64,000 nt of DNA, from NCBI RefSeq assembly GCF_009176975.1, contig NZ_WEZG01000006.1, forward strand, positions 1 to 64,000, in the 5' to 3' direction. Source of the DNA: Aureimonas psammosilenae (GTDB taxonomy: Bacteria; Pseudomonadota; Alphaproteobacteria; Rhizobiales; Rhizobiaceae). Positions 8,538-19,204 of this stretch are shown here, one piece after another. The position numbers were made by a program, and so were the translations under genes. Each line of letters begins with the position of its first letter. Within the stretch, counting starts at the first letter, position 1. The notes beneath the pieces were generated by a model that saw nothing but the letters and a program-made list of their open reading frames with translations, did no database searches and was not told the origin of the DNA.

Positions 8538-9553
8538 CACCGGCGCCGCGCGCGGCGCAGAGCGGCGCGGGCGAGAAGCGTGGCTGCAGCCGCAAGGGGC
8601 AGCGCCCATGCGGAAACGGGCAGTTTCTGGATCTGCAAAGCCAAACTGGAGCGGCGGGCGAGGACGTTCTGGCTTCCCCGGACGCTGCCGTCGGCGCGCG
8701 GCTCGTAGAGGTTGTCGCGCCTTGCCGGGTCGCCGGGGTCGTTTCGCTTCTGCTGCATTCGCGTTCCGACGAGTTCCATCATGAGATCGGTAAGGCGCGG
8801 CGCGAGAAGGGACCCGAGCGATCCGAACGGGCCGAAGCCGCCGGCATAAAGCTGGCGGCGCGGATGGGCGCAGGCGAAAAGCACCGCGTCGGCGACGACG
8901 CTCGGATGATAAAGCGGCGGCGGCAGGCGCGGCGGCGTGTCCATGTAGTTGCGCGCATGCTCGGGAAAGAGCGTGTCGATCGCGGCGGGCTTCACCAGCG
9001 TCACCGAGATATTGGCCCCTTCCCGTTCGAGTTCCATGCGGAGCGTGTCGGTGAGCGCCTGCACGGCGTGCTTGGTGGCGCAATAAGGCCCCTGCTGCAG
9101 GATCGCGCGATCCGACAGCATGGAGCCGAGATTGACGATGGCGCCGCCGCCCCGTGCCCGCAGGTGCCGCGCGGCGGCGAGCGAGCCGTGAAGGACGCCG
9201 AAATAGTTCACGTCGAAGATGCGGCGGTGATCGGCGACCGGCACCTGTTCCAGCGTGCCATAGGCGCCTGTCGCAGCATTGTTGATCCAACTGTCGAAAC
9301 CACCGAAGGCGAGAGCGGCTGCCTCCGCGATTCGCTCGGCCGATCCTTCCTCGGCGACGTCCGCGGCCAGGATCGCGACGCGGCCTCCCCTCCTTTCGAG
9401 ACGCGCCTTGAGTTCGGTGAGCGCCGCCGCGTTTCGGGCGACGAGAAAAACGGCCGCGCCGCGCCGCACCGCTTCCTCCGCGATCTCGAGCCCGTTTCCG
9501 CTGGTCGCTCCGGTGAGAACCAGGACCTGGTCGCGAAGGGGTTTCAGTTTCAT
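8537..9553 (-). CDS. SDR-family oxidoreductase with C-terminal membrane tail
   Basis: Counted from the ATG at 9551-9553, the protein has 338 residues. The coenzyme-binding motif TGATSGNG (14-21), NNAATG (91-96), catalytic Ser144 and the YCATK pair Tyr157/Lys161 identify a classical short-chain dehydrogenase. After the usual 260 residues there is an extension of about 80 residues ending in a hydrophobic stretch (WALPLAAAATLLARAAL) and an Arg-rich tail, so it is probably membrane anchored by its C-terminus. It is the first gene of a two-gene operon with the patatin-like gene. An upstream in-frame ATG at 9634 would add 27 unlikely residues. Substrate unknown; a lipid or sterol-like alcohol is possible. 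Confidence 0.85.
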   Translation of the reverse strand: MKLKPLRDQVLVLTGATSGNGLEIAEEAVRRGAAVFLVARNAAALTELKARLERRGGRVAILAADVAEEGSAERIAEAAALAFGGFDSWINNAATGAYGTLEQVPVADHRRIFDVNYFGVLHGSLAAARHLRARGGGAIVNLGSMLSDRAILQQGPYCATKHAVQALTDTLRMELEREGANISVTLVKPAAIDTLFPEHARNYMDTPPRLPPPLYHPSVVADAVLFACAHPRRQLYAGGFGPFGSLGSLLAPRLTDLMMELVGTRMQQKRNDPGDPARRDNLYEPRADGSVRGSQNVLARRSSLALQIQKLPVSAWALPLAAAATLLARAALRRARRR

Positions 9554-9956
9554 GAGTTCTCGCTCGGGCTTCCGTCCGGCCCGAAGCCGGGCGGCGGGCG
9601 AACAACGGATGCGGCGCGTCTTCGATCCTTTCACTCCGGGCGAGGCGACCGGAGCGACGGCGAACCCTTCCTGGCCCTCGCCGCAGTTGACGCGGAGTAT
9701 TCGTTAGCCGCTGAAGAATTGTCGAGGCTCTGGATTCAACGATAAAAAGGGCGGAACGCCGAAACAACTCGTTCAAAAACAACGGTTAGAAGAGCCGGCA
9801 GCATCTTTTTCCGGGGTTCCCGCAAAGGCCTTCGATCGGGAACACTCCGGCCTGCCCGATCATTTCTCCCAAAGATCGAGGCCGATAGGGCCAATGGCGC
9901 ATCCAGCCGATCCGCCTTTCGCGTGCTTCCGCAGGCGGTCGGAATGTTCGGGAATC
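9554..9956. other. divergent intergenic region
   Basis: About 400 bases separate the SDR start from the small gene at 9957. It must contain the promoter of the SDR-patatin operon. On the minus strand a TTGAAC box near 9770 followed by a T-rich stretch about 17 bases on is a possible sigma-70 promoter, but it is weak evidence. Nothing else was recognised. Confidence 0.3.
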
Positions 9957-10235
9957 ATGATGATGTCAAACGATGTCCTGTCGCAGGAAGCGATGGTTCT
10001 CCTGAAACAGTTGCGGAGCGCACCTTGCCTTGGTGCCTTCGACAGGGCCGCCGCCGAGGAACTCGTGTCCCGCGGCTTGGCCGTGCGGGTCCCCACAACC
10101 GGGGAGATTGAGGTCACCGAAGCCGGACGCGCCGGTTCGCTCGAATCCAAAGCGGAAAACGGTGCCGAGCGCTCTTCCGCCGCGACGGTGTCGAGCGTGG
10201 AGGACACCCCCCGGCAGGACGAAGCGCAGCCCTAG
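9957..10235 (+). CDS. small hypothetical protein, winged-helix-like N-terminus
   Basis: A 92-residue frame beginning with three consecutive ATG codons (9957, 9960, 9963), preceded by GGGA. Residues 8-55 look like a compact helix-helix-strand unit (EAMVLLKQLR...AAEELVSRGLAVRV...IEVTEAG), the arrangement seen in small winged-helix proteins. The C-terminal third is disordered and rich in Ser, Glu and Ala. There is no neighbour that suggests a job. I do not recognise the family. Codon third positions fit the GC-rich core genome, which favours a real gene over a chance frame. Confidence 0.5.
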   Translation: MMMSNDVLSQEAMVLLKQLRSAPCLGAFDRAAAEELVSRGLAVRVPTTGEIEVTEAGRAGSLESKAENGAERSSAATVSSVEDTPRQDEAQP

Positions 10236-10298
10236 CGTTTCGGGGAATTGATGAAGATGCCGCGCAATTGTTTATTGCGATAATAAACCTTTGCGATT

Positions 10299-10466
10299 AT
10301 GGTGCAGCCGTCCTCCCGCCGGCTGAAAGCCTCCTTGATGAGCGTCGCGCTTTTCCTGATTCCCGCGTCCGCACTTTCCCTCGTTGCGGGCGCAGGCCTT
10401 CTGCGCTTGGCCAAGCGTTACTGGGACGCCAGCCTTTGGCCGACCTGCTTCGACGAAGGGCGCTGA
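10299..10466 (+). CDS. possible small membrane protein (55 aa)
   Basis: From ATG at 10299 the frame encodes a basic N-terminus (VQPSSRRLKAS), one hydrophobic helix of about 22 residues (ALFLIPASALSLVAGAGLL) and a short polar tail ending CFDEGR. This is a plausible single-pass small membrane protein with core-like codon use. The ribosome-binding site is weak, and an opposing frame on the minus strand (10232-10414) competes for the same DNA. A second in-frame ATG lies at 10338. Function unknown. Confidence 0.38.
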   Translation: MVQPSSRRLKASLMSVALFLIPASALSLVAGAGLLRLAKRYWDASLWPTCFDEGR

Positions 10467-10476
10467 GGCTCGACGT

Positions 10477-10653
10477 TCAAGGTCCGCCCGCGACCGATCC
10501 GAGCACCACCATCACCAGATCGTCGAGATCGATCGCGCCGTTCACGGTGACGATCTCGTCGCTCGCCTGCACCTTCAGTTCCGAAGGCTTGTTGGCGGCT
10601 TGTCGCTTCAGTTCCTCGACGATGGCCTCGCGAATCTGACTCTCGGTGCTCAC
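10477..10653 (-). CDS. 58-aa protein resembling a truncated BON-type domain
   Basis: The start is GTG at 10651-10653, preceded by a strong GGAGGAG. The product is 58 residues: an amphipathic helix (ESQIREAIVEELKRQ), then KVQASDEIVTVNGAIDLDDLVMVVLG. The segment VTVNGAIDL resembles the strand-turn of BON domains, which bind membranes or ligands in periplasmic proteins, but only part of such a domain is present and there is no signal peptide. The start overlaps the stop of the upstream acidic protein as GTGA, so the two are translationally coupled. Too short for most gene finders. Family assignment is tentative. Confidence 0.6.
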   Translation of the reverse strand: MSTESQIREAIVEELKRQAANKPSELKVQASDEIVTVNGAIDLDDLVMVVLGSVAGGP

Positions 10654-11000
10654 GATTTCTCCTCCGGGTGGCTGGTCGGAACATCGTCGGGATATTGCAG
10701 CCCGCCGGCGCTCGTTTCGTCCAGATCCTCTCCCTCGTCTTCGCCCTCCGCGGTCGAAGACGGCGTGGGGCGCAGTCTTTCGCCGGCTCCCCCGGTCTGC
10801 GTGCCCCGTCCGGTTCCGGGCGCGCCGAAGCTGCCCATGTCGATGAGGTCGTTGTCCATTCCGTCGAATTCCTCGGCCACCGTTTCGGCGTCGGCCGATT
10901 GGGCGGCGGCCTGCGGCGGGGCCGCGCGGCGCGTGTTCTCGTCGCCGAAGCCCGGCGCATCCGTTCCCTTCAATTCGCCCTTGCCTTGTTCGATCGCCAT
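10650..11000 (-). CDS. acidic, probably disordered hypothetical protein
   Basis: A 116-residue protein, rich in Gly, Glu, Asp, Ala and Pro with almost no hydrophobic core. Visible segments are FDGMDNDLIDMGSFG in the middle and a stretch of Glu/Asp (AEGEDEGEDLDE) towards the end. It is likely intrinsically disordered. It forms an operon with the following 58-residue protein through a four-base GTGA overlap. I do not recognise a family. Such small acidic proteins in this bacterial order sometimes appear with stress genes, but nothing in the sequence shows this here. Confidence 0.6.
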   Translation of the reverse strand: MAIEQGKGELKGTDAPGFGDENTRRAAPPQAAAQSADAETVAEEFDGMDNDLIDMGSFGAPGTGRGTQTGGAGERLRPTPSSTAEGEDEGEDLDETSAGGLQYPDDVPTSHPEEKS

Positions 11001-11067
11001 TCGCGTCTCCTCTTTGGCTGCATAAGCCGGGAAGGACGGTGCGCGTTCCGACGAGGCTTTCGCATGA

Positions 11068-11745
11068 TCAGGACGGCGCGGAACCGATACCGGCGGAGCG
11101 CAGCGTTTCCATAACCCCGTTCAGCGTGATCTGGACGCCCACGCAAAGCAGCATGAAGGCCGCGAGGCGGCTGACGATCTGCGCCCTCGCCCGGCCGAGA
11201 AGGTCGGTGATCCTGTCGGCGAAGCGGTAGCTGATCCAGATCGTCAGGGCGACCGCGAGCGCGGCGGCGGATGTCGCGGCCAAGAAGACCGGGAACTGCC
11301 CCCCGAGACCCGGACGATTCGAACTCAGCGCAATGGCGACGGAGATGGTGCCGGGTCCCGTGGTCATCGGCATGGTGAGGGGAAAGAAGGCGGGGTCCTG
11401 CGCATCCATCGCCTCGCCGGCTTGGCTTTCCTTGCGCTCTTCCCGCGCTTCTGGGGCGTAGAGCATCTGCCAGGCGGCGGCGGCCACGACGATGCCGCCG
11501 CCGATGCGCAGGGCCGCGACCGTGATGCCGAAGAAGTTCAGGACATAAACGCCGAACCAAAGCGAGCCGAGGATCAAGGCGGCGGAATAAACGGCGATGC
11601 GCTTGGCCAGAACCACGCGCTCGCCATGGCTTCGCCCGGCCGTCAACTGGCCGAAGATCAGAGCGCCGCTCAAGGGATTGATGATGGAGAAGAGCGCCGA
11701 GAAGGCCAGAAGAAAGAACTGGGAAAAATCCAGCCACAGCGACAT
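11068..11745 (-). CDS. MarC-family (UPF0056) integral membrane protein
   Basis: A 225-residue protein from the ATG at 11743-11745, close to the 221 residues of E. coli MarC. It has six predicted transmembrane helices, with the family pattern FFLLAFSALFSIINPLSGA near the N-terminus and PLTMPMTTGPGTISVAI in the middle. The function of MarC proteins is not established; the old link to multiple antibiotic resistance was not supported. It is divergent from the lipoprotein at 11915, with about 170 bases between them. Longer in-frame starts exist upstream but would add non-membrane residues without homology, so the shorter start is preferred. Confidence 0.85.
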   Translation of the reverse strand: MSLWLDFSQFFLLAFSALFSIINPLSGALIFGQLTAGRSHGERVVLAKRIAVYSAALILGSLWFGVYVLNFFGITVAALRIGGGIVVAAAAWQMLYAPEAREERKESQAGEAMDAQDPAFFPLTMPMTTGPGTISVAIALSSNRPGLGGQFPVFLAATSAAALAVALTIWISYRFADRITDLLGRARAQIVSRLAAFMLLCVGVQITLNGVMETLRSAGIGSAPS

Positions 11746-11914
11746 GCCATCATCCCCGCGAACGTGAAAACCCGTCATGACCTTGGGTGACGTATCGGAT
11801 GGAAACGCGGCTCCATGCAACCCTTGCGCTTCCCAGGCGATTACGGGCCTGCCGACGGCTTTGCCGCAAGTCCGGCCCATCGTTTCGCGGCAGGGTATCC
11901 AAAGGATTTTCACG

Positions 11915-12190
11915 ATGGTCCGTTGTCTAGGGCTCGCTGGCGCCGCCCTTCTTCTTGCGGGATGCACGAGCACCGTGGTTCCCTACGAGGCCTATGGCCC
12001 GGAGGAAGCGCGTTGCGCCTCGATCCGCCAGTTCACCCCGATCCACGAGCGCGGAACCCGCAAGGACCCCACCGCCGAGGCCCGCTCGCCTTGCTACGCC
12101 TATCCCGATCAAGCGCGGCCTGCCGGCTTCGGTCGAACCGGCACTCTTTATCCGCTGCGCGCCTTCGTGGATGCGGCCAACACGGATTGA
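11915..12190 (+). CDS. small predicted lipoprotein
   Basis: A 91-residue protein with a type II signal sequence: MVRCLGLAGAALLLAGC, with a lipobox LLAG|C at Cys17. The mature part is short, polar and Cys-containing (EARCASIRQF...SPCYAYPD), with no recognised domain. It should be lipidated and anchored in the inner or outer membrane facing the periplasm. The ATG at 11915 is chosen because it places the signal sequence at the N-terminus; earlier in-frame ATGs do not. Function unknown. Confidence 0.7.
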   Translation: MVRCLGLAGAALLLAGCTSTVVPYEAYGPEEARCASIRQFTPIHERGTRKDPTAEARSPCYAYPDQARPAGFGRTGTLYPLRAFVDAANTD

Positions 12191-14593
<2,403 letters not shown>

Positions 14594-14636
14594 TCGGGCC
14601 GAGGAGTTTCGGCCCCCATCCTCGTCTTCGCTCTCC

Positions 14637-14668
14637 ATCGAGACCGGTTTGATCTTGCCGGTCTCGAT
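14637..14668 (+). terminator. 11-bp perfect hairpin after the chemoreceptor gene
   Basis: ATCGAGACCGG (14637-14647) and CCGGTCTCGAT (14658-14668) form a perfect 11-bp stem with a 10-base loop. A second, weaker hairpin GGGCCG/CGGCCC lies just upstream (14596-14615). There is no T-run, so termination may depend on structure or Rho. Confidence 0.55.
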
Positions 14669-14736
14669 CCTCGCCCCATTCTGGCAACCGTGGGCGGCCG
14701 GAAAACGGTTTTCCGGAACGCGGAGGTCGATGAGGC

Positions 14737-15519
14737 ATGAGCGAACTTCGGGGCAATGTCGCGCTCGTCACGGGCGCGGGATCGGGCATCGGCCGGGCGA
14801 TCGCGCTCGCCTTCGCGCGCCAAGGCGCAAGGCTCGGCATCTGCGACATCAACGAGGCGGGCGCGGCGGCGACAGTGTCCCAGATCGAGGAGATCGGCGC
14901 CGAGGCCATCGCCGTTTCCATGGACGTCGCCGACGAAGCAGCAGTGGAGCGTGGCACGGAAGCGGTCGCGGCCCGTTTCGGCCGGATCGACACGATGGTG
15001 TCGAATGCCGGCATCCAGATCGTCCACCCGATCGAGGAGTTCCCCTACGCCGAATTTCGCCGGATGATCGACATCCATCTCGGCGGCGCTTTTCTTCTCA
15101 CCAAGGCCTGCGTCCGGCACATGTACCCGCAAAGGTCTGGTTCCCTGATCTATATGGGCTCGGTCCACAGCCATCGCGCTTCGCCGTTGAAGAGCGCCTA
15201 TGTCGCCGCCAAGCACGGCATTCTCGGCCTGTCGCGCACCATGGCCATCGAGGGCGCCAAGCATAACGTTCGCTCCAACGTCATTTGCCCCGGTTTCGTG
15301 CGAACGCCTCTCGTCGACAAGCAGATTCCCGAACAGGCCGAGAAACTCGGGATCAGCGAGGCGGACGTGATCGCCAAGGTGATGCTGAAGGACACGGTGG
15401 ATGCCGAGTTCACCACGCCCGAAGACGTCGCCGACACCGCCGTGTTTCTCGCGGGCTTCCGCTCCAACGCCTTTACCGGCCAGTCGATCACCGTCAGCCA
15501 CGGCTGGCATATGGGCTGA
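14737..15519 (+). CDS. 3-hydroxybutyrate dehydrogenase (SDR family)
   Basis: A 260-residue classical SDR: TGAGSGIG (12-19), SNAG (89-92), catalytic Ser142, Tyr155 and Lys159. The C-terminal part (DAEFTTPEDVADTAVFLAG; FTGQSITVSHGWHMG) is the signature of D-3-hydroxybutyrate dehydrogenases of rhizobia, which oxidise (R)-3-hydroxybutyrate to acetoacetate with NAD during use of polyhydroxybutyrate. The length is right for the family. Downstream, 16 bases away, is a small DUF3096 membrane protein. The assignment rests on the C-terminal resemblance; another SDR activity cannot be excluded. Confidence 0.82.
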   Translation: MSELRGNVALVTGAGSGIGRAIALAFARQGARLGICDINEAGAAATVSQIEEIGAEAIAVSMDVADEAAVERGTEAVAARFGRIDTMVSNAGIQIVHPIEEFPYAEFRRMIDIHLGGAFLLTKACVRHMYPQRSGSLIYMGSVHSHRASPLKSAYVAAKHGILGLSRTMAIEGAKHNVRSNVICPGFVRTPLVDKQIPEQAEKLGISEADVIAKVMLKDTVDAEFTTPEDVADTAVFLAGFRSNAFTGQSITVSHGWHMG

Positions 15520-15535
15520 AGGAGCCTTCCGAACC

Positions 15536-15679
15536 ATGGTCATCACCATTCAGCCGCTGATCGCGCTCATCGCCGGGATCTTGATCCTCGTGATGCCGCG
15601 CCTCCTGAACTTCATCGTCGCGATCTATCTCATCGTTGTCGGCGTCACCGGCCTGTTCGGCCCGCAGCTCGGGCTTTGA
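15536..15679 (+). CDS. DUF3096-type small membrane protein
   Basis: A 47-residue protein from the ATG at 15536, preceded by AAGGAG. It is nearly all hydrophobic, with two short helices separated by a PRLLN turn: ITIQPLIALIAGILILVMP and NFIVAIYLIVVGVTGLFG. This matches the compact DUF3096 family, often about 45-50 residues and of unknown function. It lies in line between the 3-hydroxybutyrate dehydrogenase gene and the NADH dehydrogenase gene and could be co-transcribed with them. Too short for usual length cut-offs. Confidence 0.75.
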   Translation: MVITIQPLIALIAGILILVMPRLLNFIVAIYLIVVGVTGLFGPQLGL

Positions 15680-15730
15680 ACGCCTTCCCGCCCCCTGCAT
15701 CCAAGCCCCGAGAAGGAGCGTGAAACGAGG

Positions 15731-17023
15731 ATGACGAGCGCCAAAACGAGAGTCGCCATCCTCGGCGGCGGGTCCGGTGGCCTGGAACTCGCCTGCGCCC
15801 TCGCCTCCCGCAGCACCTTCGACGTGACGCTGGTGGACCGGGTCGGCGCCCATCTCTGGAAGCCGAGGTTGCACGAATTCGCCGCCGGCACGGTGGATAC
15901 GTCGCTCACCGAGATCAGCTTCTACATGCTGGCCGGAATGCGCGGCTTTCGCTTCGAGCAGGGCGAGGTTTCCGCCATCGACCGCGCGACGCGCCACGTC
16001 GTCCTGAAGCGGTTCGAGGATGCGCGCCAGGAAACCGTCGCGCCGGAGCGCTCCATTCCCTTCGATCGCTGCGTCGTGGCGCTCGGCGGCATCACCGCCG
16101 ATTTCGGCACGCCCGGCGTGAAGGAACACGCCTATGCGCTCGACACGCGCGACGATGCCGATGCCTTCCGCCAGACCTTCGTCGCCCTGATGATCGGGGC
16201 GCGGGAAACCAAGCGACCGGCGCGCATCGTCATCATCGGCTCGGGCGCGACGGGCACCGAGCTCGCCGCCAATCTCCGTCAGGCCGAGGACAGCTTCTTC
16301 GAGCGCGATGGCCACCCGGAAGACCGGGACCGGCTCCTGCGCATCACCATTCTGGAAGCGGCGCCCGAGATCATGCCGGGGTCCGAAACGAAGCTGCGCG
16401 CCCGCGTTCTGGAGCGGCTCGACGCGCTCGGCATCGATGTCGTGACCAACGCCAAGGTCTCGGAAGTCGAGGCGGGCGCGGTGAAAACGGCGTCCGGCGC
16501 GAGCTATCCATCCGACGCCACCATGTGGGCGGCGGGCCTGATCGGCATTCCGGTTCTCTCCAGGCTCGCCGATTTCGCGATCGACAAGAAGGGCCGCATC
16601 CTCGTGGACGACCGTCTGCGCTCGACGGTCGATCCGCTGATCCACGTGATCGGCGACGCCGCGAGCCTGACGCCAAAGGGTGCCGAGCGGCCGCTTCCCC
16701 CGACCGCGCAGGTCGCGAGCCAGGAAGCCGCTTATCTCGCCAAGGCGCTTCCGAAGATCGTGGCCGGCGAAGAACCGGCACCCTTCCACTACAAGAACAA
16801 GGGTCAGCTCATCTCCTTCGGCAATGCGGGCGCGGTGGGCGTTCTGGGCGGCCGCAAGAAGAAGGAGGATTTCCTGATCCACGGCCAGTTCGCCATGGCG
16901 GCCTACAATGCCCTGGAGCGCGACCACCAATGGACCGTGCTGGGGCCGTTGCGCGGCTCCGTCGCGATCCTCGCCGACATGATCATGCCGACGAGCGGCC
17001 CGGCCTTGAAGCTCCACGGCTGA
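15731..17023 (+). CDS. ndh: NAD(P)/FAD-dependent oxidoreductase, type II NADH dehydrogenase
   Basis: A 430-residue flavoprotein. The FAD-binding motif GGGSGGLE is at residues 12-19, a second dinucleotide motif IIGSGATGTELA in the middle (about 172-183) binds NADH, and VIGDAASL near 310 is the second FAD-binding motif. Residues LTPKGAERPLPPTAQVASQ and the C-terminal helical region are typical of NDH-2 enzymes, which transfer electrons from NADH to quinone at the membrane without pumping protons. The stop overlaps the start of the next gene by one base (TGATG), indicating coupling. The symbol is given by family resemblance. Confidence 0.88.
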   Translation: MTSAKTRVAILGGGSGGLELACALASRSTFDVTLVDRVGAHLWKPRLHEFAAGTVDTSLTEISFYMLAGMRGFRFEQGEVSAIDRATRHVVLKRFEDARQETVAPERSIPFDRCVVALGGITADFGTPGVKEHAYALDTRDDADAFRQTFVALMIGARETKRPARIVIIGSGATGTELAANLRQAEDSFFERDGHPEDRDRLLRITILEAAPEIMPGSETKLRARVLERLDALGIDVVTNAKVSEVEAGAVKTASGASYPSDATMWAAGLIGIPVLSRLADFAIDKKGRILVDDRLRSTVDPLIHVIGDAASLTPKGAERPLPPTAQVASQEAAYLAKALPKIVAGEEPAPFHYKNKGQLISFGNAGAVGVLGGRKKKEDFLIHGQFAMAAYNALERDHQWTVLGPLRGSVAILADMIMPTSGPALKLHG

Positions 17024-17751
17024 TGCTTCTCTCAGCCGTCCGGCGCGCGCTCGCCGATCTTCCTTCACACCCTTTCCGTGCCGCCCTTTGGAAGTCGCTC
17101 GGCCTCACGGCGCTCGTTCTCGTCGCGCTCTGGTTCGCGGTGGAGACCGTCTTCGCTTCCGCGATCGCGCCCTGGCTCGGGCAGTTCCTGCCCGAACCGC
17201 CGGCCTGGGCGAGCGGAGCCGAAACGCTTGCCGGATGGGCGGCGGGTTTGGCGCTCGCCATCGGCCTCCTGTTCCTGATCGGGCCCGTCAGCGCCGCGAT
17301 CGCCGGGCTTTTCCTCGACGACGTCGCGGCGGTGGTGGAACGCGAGCGCTATCCCGGCGCCCCGCCCGGCCGCGAGATGCCTCTCCTGCCGGCGCTTTGG
17401 CTGTCGGTGAAATTCTTCGGCGTGGTGGTGCTCGGCAATCTCCTCGCCTTCGCGCTCCTCCTCGTGCCGGGGATCAACCTCGTCGCCTTCTTCGCGGTCA
17501 ACGGCTATCTTCTCGGGCGCGAATATTTCGAGTTCGCGGCCATGCGCTATCGGCCGGAGGAAGAAGCCAAGGCCATGCGCCGCCGCAACAGGGCGACCGT
17601 CTTCGCCGGCGGCGCGGCCATCGCGCTCTTTCTGGCGGTGCCGATCCTCAATCTCCTGACGCCGCTTTTCGCCGCTGCGCTGATGGTGAACCTCCACCAT
17701 CTCGTCTCACAGCGCGAGGGAGGTCTCGCCCTTCCCAGACCAACAGCTTAG
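17023..17751 (+). CDS. EI24/CysZ-like integral membrane protein
   Basis: A 242-residue protein with about five hydrophobic segments. It shows the EI24/CysZ pattern: RRALADLPSHPFRAALWKSL near the start, a long first helix, a conserved GPVSAAIAGLFLDDVA segment after TM2, and LLVPGINLVAFFAVNGYLLGREYFE, which is the family's signature region. CysZ proteins transport sulfate; many alphaproteobacterial relatives are not characterised. It is coupled to the NADH dehydrogenase gene by a one-base overlap. The last four bases overlap, tail to tail, with the endonuclease III gene on the other strand. Confidence 0.82.
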   Translation: MLLSAVRRALADLPSHPFRAALWKSLGLTALVLVALWFAVETVFASAIAPWLGQFLPEPPAWASGAETLAGWAAGLALAIGLLFLIGPVSAAIAGLFLDDVAAVVERERYPGAPPGREMPLLPALWLSVKFFGVVVLGNLLAFALLLVPGINLVAFFAVNGYLLGREYFEFAAMRYRPEEEAKAMRRRNRATVFAGGAAIALFLAVPILNLLTPLFAAALMVNLHHLVSQREGGLALPRPTA

Positions 17752-18596
17752 GAGGCCGTTTTTTCCGCCGCAGCCTCCGATACCGCGCCGCCGCCTTGCG
17801 GCGTGCCCTGAAGGCCGGGGCCATGGACCGGCAGTTGCACGAGCGGCGCGGGAACGTCGTTCCACTTCTCGTCCGCCCGGCAAAGATCGGCGATGATGCA
17901 GGCCGCGCAATCAGGCTTTCGCGCCTTGCAGACATAGCGGCCGTGCAGCAGCAGAAGATGGTGCGCGTCGCGCAGGTATCGCGGCGGGATGATGGGCACG
18001 AAAGCGCGCTCCACCTCGTCCGGCGTTTTGCCGGGCGCGATCTTCAGTCGGTTGCCTATGCGGAAGATATGCGTGTCGACGCCCAAGTGTTCTTCGCCGA
18101 AAGCCGTATTGAGAACGACGCGCGCGGTTTTCGGCCCGACGCCCGGCAGCGCTTCCAGGGCGGCGCGATCCTGCGGCACTTGGGCACCGTGCTTTTCGAT
18201 CAGCATCCGAGAGAGCTTCACGAGATTGCGCGATTTCGTCGGCGCGAAGGTGACGTTGCGAATGATCCCGGCCAGTTCCGTTTCGTCCATGGCGGCCATG
18301 GCTTGCGGCGTGTCGGCCAGCGGAAAAAGCTGGCGCGTCGCGCGATTGACGCCGACATCCGTCATCTGCGCCGACATCACCACCGCGCAAAGCAGGGTGA
18401 AGGCGTCGTGGTGTTCGAGTTCCGAGGTCGGCTCCGGACGCTGGAATGCCAAACGCCGGAAGATTTCCTCCACCTCGGCGGGCGAATAAGGGATGGGCAC
18501 CGGCTGGGGTCTCTTCTTCGCGGGCGCGACACGAGACGATCTGCCGCCGGCCTTCGGAGCCGCCTTGCGCTTCGCGGTTGGAGGTTTTTCTGCCAT
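17748..18596 (-). CDS. nth: endonuclease III (DNA glycosylase/AP lyase)
   Basis: A 282-residue base-excision repair enzyme removing oxidised pyrimidines and cleaving at abasic sites. The helix-hairpin-helix LPGVGPKTARVVL carries the catalytic Lys156, the catalytic Asp174 is in VDTHIFR, and the 4Fe-4S cluster ligands are Cys223, Cys230, Cys233 and Cys239 with C-x6-C-x2-C-x5-C spacing. A basic, Pro/Lys-rich N-terminal tail of about 40 residues and a disordered C-terminal tail are extras compared with the 211-residue E. coli enzyme. A second paralogue lies at 20201-20887. It is divergent from the DUF2244 gene. Confidence 0.93.
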   Translation of the reverse strand: MAEKPPTAKRKAAPKAGGRSSRVAPAKKRPQPVPIPYSPAEVEEIFRRLAFQRPEPTSELEHHDAFTLLCAVVMSAQMTDVGVNRATRQLFPLADTPQAMAAMDETELAGIIRNVTFAPTKSRNLVKLSRMLIEKHGAQVPQDRAALEALPGVGPKTARVVLNTAFGEEHLGVDTHIFRIGNRLKIAPGKTPDEVERAFVPIIPPRYLRDAHHLLLLHGRYVCKARKPDCAACIIADLCRADEKWNDVPAPLVQLPVHGPGLQGTPQGGGAVSEAAAEKTAS

Positions 18597-18640
18597 GCTC
18601 GCCTATATCTCTCTTCCCTGATGGAATGCGAGGCCGCGAG

Positions 18641-19129
18641 ATGGCGCATGACACCAGCGACCCGGACACGCCGATCTTCCAGGCGCTTCTGACCCCCTAT
18701 CGATCGCTCGGGGCGCGCGGCTTTCGAATCATGATGCTCACGCTCGGTGCCGTCAGCCTCGGTTCGGGCGTGCTTTTCGTGGCGAATGGCGCATGGCCGG
18801 TGGTCGGCTTCTTCGGGCTCGACGTTCTTCTCCTATGGCTCGCCTTCCGGGCGAGCTACCGTTCGGGCCGGGCGAGCGAGGAGGTGCGCGTCAGCCGCAC
18901 CAGTCTCGACATCCGGCAGGTTTCGCCGGCGGGCCGGGTGCGCGAAGCGCATTACAATCCGTTCTGGACGCGGTTTTCCGTGTCGCGCCACGAGGAGATC
19001 GGCATCACCGGAATGCGCGTTTGCGGCGAGGGCCGGGAAACGCCGATCGGCACATTCCTCAACCCTGACGACCGCGAAAGCTTCGCCAACGCCTTTTCCC
19101 GCGCCCTTTCGGCTGCCAAGCGGGGATGA
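18641..19129 (+). CDS. DUF2244 membrane protein
   Basis: A 162-residue protein from the ATG at 18641; an ATG five codons upstream is also possible. After a polar N-terminus (DTPIFQALLTPYRSLGARGF) there are two close transmembrane helices (about 30-75), then a soluble C-terminal part with RVSRTSLDIRQV and NPFWTRFSV, the pattern of DUF2244 proteins. Function unknown. The placement head-to-head with nth is common in related genomes to my knowledge. Confidence 0.8.
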   Translation: MAHDTSDPDTPIFQALLTPYRSLGARGFRIMMLTLGAVSLGSGVLFVANGAWPVVGFFGLDVLLLWLAFRASYRSGRASEEVRVSRTSLDIRQVSPAGRVREAHYNPFWTRFSVSRHEEIGITGMRVCGEGRETPIGTFLNPDDRESFANAFSRALSAAKRG

Positions 19130-19204
19130 CGAGCCCTTCAGGAAATCGGGTGGCGGGATGCTCATGCGCGTGATCTGGTGGTGCGAACGAACGAGGAGTC
19201 CGCC

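Noticed and set aside
7542-9782. 746-residue minus-strand frame joining upstream sequence to the patatin gene
   Set aside because: The part upstream of 8537 lies opposite in frame to the SDR gene and is Arg-rich nonsense; the patatin domain begins at 8537.
10232-10414. 60-residue basic frame on the minus strand
   Set aside because: It overlaps a better plus-strand small membrane protein, has low-complexity basic sequence and no recognisable domain; kept out though not excluded.
15494-17068. 524-residue minus-strand frame opposite the NADH dehydrogenase gene
   Set aside because: Same reason: a shadow caused by high GC content; the plus strand encodes a complete flavoprotein.
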